From NCBI RefSeq assembly GCF_004361815.1, contig NZ_SNWA01000001.1, positions 1,426,001-1,490,000 of the forward strand: a DNA stretch of 64,000 nucleotides, read 5' to 3'. Below the pieces are notes generated by a model. The model ran no database searches and was not told the DNA's origin. It saw only the letters and a list, made by a program, of their open reading frames with translations. The first letter of the stretch is position 1. The number at the start of each line of letters is the position of its first letter. This DNA is from Paraburkholderia sp. BL10I2N1. Lineage in GTDB: Bacteria; Pseudomonadota; Gammaproteobacteria; Burkholderiales; Burkholderiaceae. A program made the translations under genes and the position numbers. Shown piece after piece: positions 57,992-64,000 of the stretch.

Positions 57992-58306
57992 GTGCCTGTC
58001 GCCCGTCGTTTTCGCAAGTCGTGGATTTTCGCACGGGCGCAGCGCCCGTGTAGAAGCCGTGTCGCAGAGGCTCTTCAGCACCAAAGCGCGGAAGTCGGCG
58101 TGGAGCCTCGCCGCCAGAAGAGCTGGAATTCACGGAGTCTTCGCTCATGTCGTCTCGCGACGACCCCCAACATTTGCCGATTTTCGATAACACCTCGAAT
58201 AATGACTCACTACGATCGGCTAAACCCTGTTCGCAATTGCTCGCACAGGGCGACACCGCGCAAAACAGCAAAAATCCCGATGGAACCAACCTCAAAAGGC
58301 CCACAA
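57992..58306. other. Divergent region between the restriction-modification genes and eat
   Basis: A 315-base region with no gene. A perfect inverted repeat CACGGGCGC-A-GCGCCCGTG lies at 58032-58050, 41 bases from the RM start codon, and could be an operator or a leader hairpin of the RM transcript. The eat side has AAAAGG as ribosome site and no recognisable promoter. Confidence 0.55.
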
Positions 58307-59683
58307 ATGAGCAAAGTGATCCATCACGAACTGAAGCAAACCCTGGGCACCTGGCAGCTATGGGGCATCGCCGTCGGCCTCGTCATTTCCGGCGAATACT
58401 TCGGCTGGAGTTACGGCTGGGCCAGCGCTGGCACGCTCGGCTTCATCTTCACGGCGCTCTTTATCGCCGCGATGTACACCACGTTCATCTTCAGCTTTAC
58501 CGAACTCACCACGTCGATTCCGCACGCAGGTGGCCCGTTCGCCTACGCGCGCCAGGCATTCGGCCCGACTGGCGGCTATCTCGCCGGTGCGGCGACGCTC
58601 GTCGAATTCGTGTTCGCACCGCCCGCCATCGCACTCGCGATCGGTGCCTATCTGCACGTCCAGTTCCCCGGCCTCGATCCGAAACACGCGGCCATGGGCG
58701 CATACCTCGTCTTCATGGCGCTTAATATCGTCGGGGTGCAGATCGCGGCGGCGTTCGAGTTGTGCGTAACGTTGCTGGCAATCTTCGAACTGCTGGTCTT
58801 CATGGGCGTCGTGTCCCCGGGCTTCGAGTGGTCGAACTTCACGAAGGGCGGCTGGTCGGGCGCGGATCACTTCAGCCTCGGCTCATTCAGCGGCATGCTG
58901 GCGGCCATTCCATTCGCAATCTGGTTCTTCCTTGCGATCGAAGGTGTCGCGATGGCCGCGGAGGAAGCGAAAGACCCGAAACGCTCGATCCCGATCGCCT
59001 ACATCGCGGGCATCCTGACGCTCGTCGCGCTGGCGGTCGGCGTGATGGTGTTCGCCGGCGCGGCAGGCGACTGGACCAAACTCGCCAACATCAACGACCC
59101 GCTGCCGCAGGCGATGAAATTTATCGTCGGTGCGAACAGCGGCTGGATGCACATGCTCGTGTGGCTCGGACTGTTCGGCCTTGTCGCATCGTTCCACGGC
59201 ATCATTCTCGGCTATTCGCGACAGATCTTCGCGCTCGCCCGTGCCGGCTATCTACCGGAGTTCCTGTCGAAGGTGCATCCGCGCTTCAAGACGCCGCATC
59301 GCGCGATTCTGGCGGGCGGCGTGGTCGGCATCGCGGCGATCTATAGCGACGAGCTGATCCAGTTTGGCGGCCAGACGCTGACTGCGAACATCGTGACGAT
59401 GTCGGTTTTTGGCGCTATTGTGATGTACATCATCAGCATGTTGTCGCTGTTCAAGCTGCGCCGTACGCAGCCGGACATGGAGCGGCCGTTCCGTGCGCCG
59501 CTGTTCCCGTTCTTCCCGGCGTTCGCGCTGGTAGCGGCGGTGATCTCGCTGGCAACGATGGTGTACTTCAACTTCCTGGTGGCGATCGTGTTCGCGATCT
59601 TTCTTGCGCTCGGCTACGTCTACTTCCTGTTGACGCGGCAGCAGCGCGAAGTGGCGCAGGCCGACGTTCTGCTCGAGGACTGA
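58307..59683 (+). CDS. eat: Ethanolamine permease (APC superfamily, Eat)
   Basis: A 458-residue inner-membrane importer with about 12 membrane segments. The start MSKVIHHELKQTLGTWQLWGIAVGLVISGEYFGW is typical of Eat, and EutBC follow directly. ATG 58307 has AAAAGG at good spacing; the upstream open frame to 57599 is shadow of the RM gene. Brings ethanolamine to EutBC in the cytoplasm. Confidence 0.94.
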   Translation: MSKVIHHELKQTLGTWQLWGIAVGLVISGEYFGWSYGWASAGTLGFIFTALFIAAMYTTFIFSFTELTTSIPHAGGPFAYARQAFGPTGGYLAGAATLVEFVFAPPAIALAIGAYLHVQFPGLDPKHAAMGAYLVFMALNIVGVQIAAAFELCVTLLAIFELLVFMGVVSPGFEWSNFTKGGWSGADHFSLGSFSGMLAAIPFAIWFFLAIEGVAMAAEEAKDPKRSIPIAYIAGILTLVALAVGVMVFAGAAGDWTKLANINDPLPQAMKFIVGANSGWMHMLVWLGLFGLVASFHGIILGYSRQIFALARAGYLPEFLSKVHPRFKTPHRAILAGGVVGIAAIYSDELIQFGGQTLTANIVTMSVFGAIVMYIISMLSLFKLRRTQPDMERPFRAPLFPFFPAFALVAAVISLATMVYFNFLVAIVFAIFLALGYVYFLLTRQQREVAQADVLLED

Positions 59684-59731
59684 CGCGACAGGCGAAGCCG
59701 CTACCCTGGTAGTGGCGATGGAGCATCCGAT

Positions 59732-61132
59732 ATGAGCTATACAGAGACGATCGGCAGCCGCACCTACCGGTTCGCCGATCTGAAAACACTGATGGCGAAG
59801 GCGAGCCCGCTGAGGTCTGGCGATCAGCTCGCCGGGGTGGCGGCGGCAAGTGAAGAAGAACGCGTCGCCGCGAAGATGGCGCTTGCGGAAGTGCCGCTGT
59901 GCACGTTCCTCAATCAAGCGCTGATCCCGTATGAGAGCGACGAGGTCACAAGGCTGATTGTTGACGACCATTCGCCGGAAGCCTTCGCCGAAATCGCGCA
60001 TCTGACGGTCGGGGATTTCCGCAACTGGTTGCTGTCGAGCACGACCGATACTGCCGCGTTGACACGTATCTCGGCGGGCCTGACGCCTGAAATGGTCGCG
60101 GCCGTATCGAAGTTGATGCGCAATCAGGATCTGATCGCGGCGGCGCGCAAGCGGCCGGTGATCACACGCTTTCGCAATACGGTCGGCTTGCCGGGCCACA
60201 TGTCGGTGCGCCTGCAACCCAATCATCCGACGGATGACGTCAAAGGTATCGCCGCATCGATGCTCGACGGTCTGATGTACGGCTGCGGTGACGCGATGAT
60301 CGGCATCAATCCCGCTACCGACAGCCTCGCCGCGATCATGACGCTGCTGCGCATGGTGGACGGGTTCCGCGAGCGCTATCAGGTGCCGACACAGGCATGC
60401 GTGCTGACGCACGTCACCAACACTATTTCCGCCATCGAAAAGGGCGCGCCGGTGGATCTGGTGTTCCAGTCGATTGCGGGAACGGAGAAAGCCAACGCGG
60501 GCTTCGGCATCACGCTCGCGTTGTTGCAGGAAGCGCACGAAGCAGGGTTATCGCTCAAGCGCGGCACGGTCGGGGACAACCTCATGTATTTCGAAACGGG
60601 GCAGGGCAGCGCGCTGTCGGCGAATGCGCATCATGGCGTCGACCAGCAGACGTGCGAAGTGCGCGCGTATGCGGTCGCGCGCAAGTTCAATCCGTTTCTG
60701 GTGAATACGGTGGTCGGCTTTATCGGCCCGGAGTATCTGTATGACGGCAAGCAGATCACGCGCGCAGGACTCGAAGATCACTTCTGCGGCAAGCTGCTCG
60801 GTGTGCCGATGGGCTGCGACATCTGTTACACGAATCACGCAGAAGCCGATCAGGACGATATGGATAACCTCCTGACGCTGCTCGGTGTCGCGGGCATCAA
60901 CTTCATCATGGGCATCCCCGGCGCGGACGATGTGATGCTCAACTACCAGAGCACGTCGTTCCATGACGCGCTGTACGTGCGTGATGTGCTCGGTCTGCGA
61001 CGTGCGCCTGAGTTCGAAGAATGGCTGGAGTCGATGCAGATCACCGATGCGCACGGCGTATTGCTGAGTGGGTCGCCGCGCCAGCCGCTGCTCGAAGGCG
61101 CACGCGAATGGATAGGAGCGGACATCGCATGA
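59732..61132 (+). CDS. eutB: Ethanolamine ammonia-lyase large subunit EutB
   Basis: A 466-residue catalytic subunit of the adenosylcobalamin-dependent lyase that splits ethanolamine to acetaldehyde and ammonia. TIM-barrel blocks such as LPGHMSVRLQPNHPTDD and MGCDICYTNHAEADQDDMDNLL are conserved, and length is normal. GGAGC precedes the ATG. Its stop overlaps the eutC start (ATGA). Confidence 0.97.
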   Translation: MSYTETIGSRTYRFADLKTLMAKASPLRSGDQLAGVAAASEEERVAAKMALAEVPLCTFLNQALIPYESDEVTRLIVDDHSPEAFAEIAHLTVGDFRNWLLSSTTDTAALTRISAGLTPEMVAAVSKLMRNQDLIAAARKRPVITRFRNTVGLPGHMSVRLQPNHPTDDVKGIAASMLDGLMYGCGDAMIGINPATDSLAAIMTLLRMVDGFRERYQVPTQACVLTHVTNTISAIEKGAPVDLVFQSIAGTEKANAGFGITLALLQEAHEAGLSLKRGTVGDNLMYFETGQGSALSANAHHGVDQQTCEVRAYAVARKFNPFLVNTVVGFIGPEYLYDGKQITRAGLEDHFCGKLLGVPMGCDICYTNHAEADQDDMDNLLTLLGVAGINFIMGIPGADDVMLNYQSTSFHDALYVRDVLGLRRAPEFEEWLESMQITDAHGVLLSGSPRQPLLEGAREWIGADIA

Positions 61133-61920
61133 GCGACCTCCTCGAAAAGAATCCATGGAATGCGTTGCGCCAGTTCACGAACGCACGCATCGCGCTGGGC
61201 CGCGCGGGAAACAGTCTGCCGACTGCGCCGTTGCTCGCGTTCAACCTGTCGCATGCCCAGGCGCGTGACGCCGTGCATCATCCCCTTGACGCCGACGTGC
61301 TGCATGAACAGTTGCGCACCCACGGCTTCACTACCCTCGACGTGCATAGCGCGGCGCCCGATCGCGAGCACTATCTGAGGCGGCCGGATCTGGGGCGACG
61401 TCTGTCAGATGAGAGCCGCGAGGCACTCAGGCAGGCGATGCTAGAGCCGCCCGAAGTGGTCTTTGTCATTGCCGATGGCTTGTCGGCATTCGCTGCGTCG
61501 AAACAATCGATTCCGCTTTTGAACGCCGTATGTTCGCGCCTCACGGACTGGACGATCGGACCGGTCGTCGTGGCGCGGCAAGGGCGCGTGGCACTCGGTG
61601 ACGAGATCGGCGAAATCCTGAAGACGAAGCTTGTCGTGATGCTGATCGGCGAGCGGCCGGGCCTCAGTTCGCCGGACAGTCTCGGAATCTACCTGACCTA
61701 TGCACCGAAAGTCGGTTGCAGCGACGCGCAGCGCAACTGCATTTCCAACGTGCGTCCCGAAGGTTTGAACTACGACGCGGCCGCCCACAAGCTCCACTAT
61801 CTGCTGACGCATGCGCGTCGGCTCGGTCTGACCGGCGTTGGCCTGAAGGATGACAGCGACGCTTTGCTGGGGCACGCAGAGCCGCAAGGTGCGGAGATTC
61901 CGGCGCCGCCATCAGACTGA
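61129..61920 (+). CDS. eutC: Ethanolamine ammonia-lyase small subunit EutC
   Basis: A 263-residue cobalamin-binding subunit partnering EutB. Conserved ARIALGRAGNSLPT near the N-terminus and GERPGLSSPDSLGIYLTY and CISNVRPEGL near the C-terminus. The frame opens at 61021 inside eutB, but ATG 61129 overlaps the eutB stop by four bases and gives normal length. Ends five bases from the convergent DUF779 gene. Confidence 0.96.
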   Translation: MSDLLEKNPWNALRQFTNARIALGRAGNSLPTAPLLAFNLSHAQARDAVHHPLDADVLHEQLRTHGFTTLDVHSAAPDREHYLRRPDLGRRLSDESREALRQAMLEPPEVVFVIADGLSAFAASKQSIPLLNAVCSRLTDWTIGPVVVARQGRVALGDEIGEILKTKLVVMLIGERPGLSSPDSLGIYLTYAPKVGCSDAQRNCISNVRPEGLNYDAAAHKLHYLLTHARRLGLTGVGLKDDSDALLGHAEPQGAEIPAPPSD

Positions 61921-61925
61921 CAGGC

Positions 61926-62321
61926 TCAAGCCCCCGCATGTTCAACGGGGTGCTTCTCGAGCCACGCGTTCTCCGCATCCTCGAACAGGCGGGAGCGGGT
62001 GAGAAAGCGCATACCGGTAGGCCGTTCCAGTGAAAACATGCCGCCGCTCCCGGGAACGACATCAATAATCAATTGCGTGTGCTGCCAGTACTCGAACTGC
62101 GATTCGCTCATGTAGAACTTCACGCCGGCAATCGTCCCAAGTCGTACATCTGAGTTGCCAAGCATAAACTCCGTCGACGGAAAGCACATCGGTGCGCTGC
62201 CGTCGCAACACCCGCCGGATTGATGAAAGATGAGCGGCCCGTGCTCGGCGCCCAGTGACTGAATCAGCGCCACCGCTGCGGGCGTCGCGACCACGCGCGC
62301 AACTTCGACTTCGTCTGACAT
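61926..62321 (-). CDS. DUF779-family protein
   Basis: A 131-residue protein of unknown function that in many proteobacteria is encoded next to an acetaldehyde or aldehyde dehydrogenase. The family core with paired Cys is present (HQSGGCCDGSAPMC), suggesting metal or cluster binding, along with YMSESQFEYWQHTQLIIDVV. ATG 62321 has GAGGAAAC upstream. It is downstream of the aldehyde dehydrogenase, separated by a terminator-like hairpin that may lower its expression. Confidence 0.92.
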   Translation of the reverse strand: MSDEVEVARVVATPAAVALIQSLGAEHGPLIFHQSGGCCDGSAPMCFPSTEFMLGNSDVRLGTIAGVKFYMSESQFEYWQHTQLIIDVVPGSGGMFSLERPTGMRFLTRSRLFEDAENAWLEKHPVEHAGA

Positions 62322-62331
62322 GACGTTTCCT

Positions 62332-62367
62332 CGAAAAAGAGGGCGGACCGCTCCAAGCGGGCCGCCC
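62332..62367 (-). terminator. Hairpin with T run between the aldehyde dehydrogenase and DUF779 genes
   Basis: On the minus strand GGGCGG-CCGCT/AGCGG-CCGCCC, with one unpaired base on each side, loops around TGG and is followed by CTCTTTTTC. It would terminate or attenuate between the two genes. Confidence 0.65.
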
Positions 62368-62382
62368 AACAGGAGCACTGCT

Positions 62383-63903
62383 TCAGAAGAAGCCGAGCGG
62401 CTTGTCGCTGTAGCTGACGAGGAGGTTCTTCGTTTGCTGGTAGTGGTCGAGCATCATCCTGTGGTTCTCGCGACCGATGCCCGACTGCTTGTAGCCGCCG
62501 AATGCCGCGTGCGCGGGATACGCGTGATAGCAGTTGGTCCACACGCGCCCGGCCTGGATCTGCCGGCCGAAGCGATAGGCGCGCGTGCCGTCGCGGGTCC
62601 AGACGCCGGCGCCGAGACCGTAGAGCGTGTCGTTGGCGATCTCCAGCGCTTCTTCCTCGGTCTTGAAGGTCGTCACGGAAACGACCGGTCCGAAGATCTC
62701 TTCCTGGAAGATGCGCATCTTGTTGTGGCCGCGGAACACGGTCGGCTTCACGTAGTAGCCCTTGCTCAGCTCACCGGCCAGCGTGGTGCGCTCCCCACCG
62801 ATCAGGCATTGCGCGCCTTCCTGCCTGCCAAGATCGACATACGAGAGGATCTTCTCGAGCTGCTCCTGTGAAGCCTGCGCGCCGATCATCGTCTTCGTGT
62901 CGAGCGGATGCCCCTGCGTGATGGCGGCCACCCGCTTGAGCGCGCGTTCCATGAAGCGGTCGTAGATCTTTTCGTCGATCAGCACGCGCGACGGGCATGT
63001 GCACACTTCACCCTGATTCAGCGCGAACATCGCGAAGCCTTCGAGCGCCTTGTCGAAGTAGCTGTCGTCGTGGTCGATCACGTCGGCAAAGAAGATGTTC
63101 GGGCTCTTGCCGCCGAGTTCGAGCGTCACCGGAATGATGTTCTGGCTCGCGTACTGCATGATCAGACGGCCGGTCGTCGTTTCACCGGTGAAGGCGATCT
63201 TGGCGATGCGCCGGCTCGACGCGAGCGGCTTGCCGGCTTCCAGGCCAAAGCCGTTGACGATGTTCACCACGCCCGGGGGCAGCAGGTCGTGGATGACCTC
63301 CATCAGCACGAGAATCGACGCCGGAGTCTGCTCGGCGGGCTTGAGCACGACGCAGTTGCCGGCGGCCAGCGCGGGCGCGAGCTTCCACACCGCCATCAGG
63401 ATCGGGAAATTCCACGGAATGATCTGGCCGACCACGCCGAGCGGCTCATGGAAGTGATACGCCACCGTGTCGTCGTCGATCTCGGAGATCGAACCTTCCT
63501 GCGCACGCACACAGCCCGCGAAGTAGCGGAAGTGATCGATGGCGAGCGGGATGTCGGCGGCCATCGTTTCGCGCAGCGGCTTGCCGTTGTCGATGGTTTC
63601 CGCGACGGCGATACGCTGCAGGTTCGCTTCCATGCGATCGGCGATGCGGTTCAGGATGTTCGCGCGATCGGTGGTCGAGGTCTTGCCCCAGGCGACCTTC
63701 GCACGATGTGCGGCGTCGAGCGCGAGTTCGATATCGGCTTCGCGTGAACGGGGAATCGACGTGAACGGCTCGCCGGTGATCGGCGAGAGGTTGTCGAAGT
63801 ATTCGCCACCGACGGGCGCCACCCATTCGCCACCGATGAAATTGCCATACTGCTTTTTGTACGGGAATTCGACGTTGAGAAACTGCATGTCTGCATGGTT
63901 CAT
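62383..63903 (-). CDS. NAD-dependent aldehyde dehydrogenase (ExaC/AcoD-like)
   Basis: A 506-residue class I/II-type aldehyde dehydrogenase. It has FTGETTTGR, catalytic-base LELGGKSPN and the catalytic Cys in [11 protein letters not shown] (two nearby Cys, as in ExaC/AcoD). In this cluster it should oxidise acetaldehyde from EutBC to acetate. ATG 63903 follows GAGGAGC; the frame opens at 63918. A sigma-54-type promoter lies about 68 bases upstream. Confidence 0.93.
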   Translation of the reverse strand: MNHADMQFLNVEFPYKKQYGNFIGGEWVAPVGGEYFDNLSPITGEPFTSIPRSREADIELALDAAHRAKVAWGKTSTTDRANILNRIADRMEANLQRIAVAETIDNGKPLRETMAADIPLAIDHFRYFAGCVRAQEGSISEIDDDTVAYHFHEPLGVVGQIIPWNFPILMAVWKLAPALAAGNCVVLKPAEQTPASILVLMEVIHDLLPPGVVNIVNGFGLEAGKPLASSRRIAKIAFTGETTTGRLIMQYASQNIIPVTLELGGKSPNIFFADVIDHDDSYFDKALEGFAMFALNQGEVCTCPSRVLIDEKIYDRFMERALKRVAAITQGHPLDTKTMIGAQASQEQLEKILSYVDLGRQEGAQCLIGGERTTLAGELSKGYYVKPTVFRGHNKMRIFQEEIFGPVVSVTTFKTEEEALEIANDTLYGLGAGVWTRDGTRAYRFGRQIQAGRVWTNCYHAYPAHAAFGGYKQSGIGRENHRMMLDHYQQTKNLLVSYSDKPLGFF

Positions 63904-63970
63904 CTGTGTGCTCCTCACATGTGTGATGATTTGTCGTCGGCGCTTGAATCGCTGGCCGCGAATCGCATAC

Positions 63971-63985
63971 GCCAGAAGCGTGCCA
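63971..63985 (-). promoter_or_regulatory. Sigma-54 (RpoN) type -24/-12 promoter
   Basis: The minus strand reads TGGCAC, five bases, TGGC, with GG and GC separated by exactly ten bases as RpoN promoters require; one mismatch to the TTGC half. It faces the aldehyde dehydrogenase gene. An enhancer-binding activator (AcoR/EutR-like) would be expected beyond the right edge. Confidence 0.6.
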
Positions 63986-64000
63986 GTGAGCTTTCCGGCG

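Overview
The window looks like a piece of the main chromosome of a Burkholderia or Paraburkholderia relative. It has high-GC coding with strong GC3 bias, the gene order mnmE-yidC-yidD-rnpA-rpmH | dnaA-dnaN-gyrB, a twelve-gene type II secretion locus with an inverted gspC, an L-arabonate dehydratase/AraFGH cluster and an ethanolamine cluster without a microcompartment. All of this was read from sequence and family knowledge; no database search was run.

Layout. 0-6.5 kb: a Kef-type antiporter and ybdK (minus strand) sit between two non-coding segments that carry DnaA boxes and an inverted copy of the same composite motif; then mnmC and an HU gene. 6.6-8.7 kb: a complete IS1634-type insertion sequence. 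8.7-22.6 kb: a CobW-type metallochaperone GTPase, a lytic transglycosylase, and the type II secretion genes gspDEF, gspC (inverted) and gspGHIJKLMN. 22.7-27.3 kb: an outer-membrane efflux lipoprotein and a small membrane protein, divergent from marR and an EmrB-type MFS pump, with interleaved divergent promoters between them. 27.3-33.4 kb: a lipoprotein, gshA, an ada-alkA alkylation-repair pair, a candidate small RNA with two anti-Shine-Dalgarno-like repeats, a VOC protein and YaeQ. 33.5-41.7 kb: a LysR regulator divergent from a sugar-acid semialdehyde dehydrogenase, araFGH and an arabonate-type dehydratase. 41.9-44.7 kb: a low-GC stretch with small membrane proteins and a tyrosine-recombinase gene that seems to lack its nucleophilic Tyr, lying just past the 3' end of mnmE. 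44.9-55.1 kb: the mnmE...gyrB block. 55.3-58.0 kb: a two-gene restriction-modification system of BcgI-like design (nuclease-methylase fusion plus single-TRD specificity subunit). 58.3-64 kb: ethanolamine permease, EutBC, a DUF779 protein and an aldehyde dehydrogenase behind a sigma-54-type promoter.

How the genes work together. GspC-N build one secretion machine across the envelope. Eat imports ethanolamine, EutBC splits it to acetaldehyde and ammonia, and the ExaC-like dehydrogenase oxidises the aldehyde. AraFGH imports arabinose, and the dehydratase and semialdehyde dehydrogenase are two steps of non-phosphorylative oxidation; the sugar dehydrogenase, lactonase and 2-keto-3-deoxyarabonate dehydratase are not in the window. 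Ada and AlkA overlap by four bases and repair alkylated DNA. The most unusual signals are the paired DnaA-box modules, the candidate anti-SD small RNA, the apparently dead integrase at a classical island site, and the compact restriction-modification pair.
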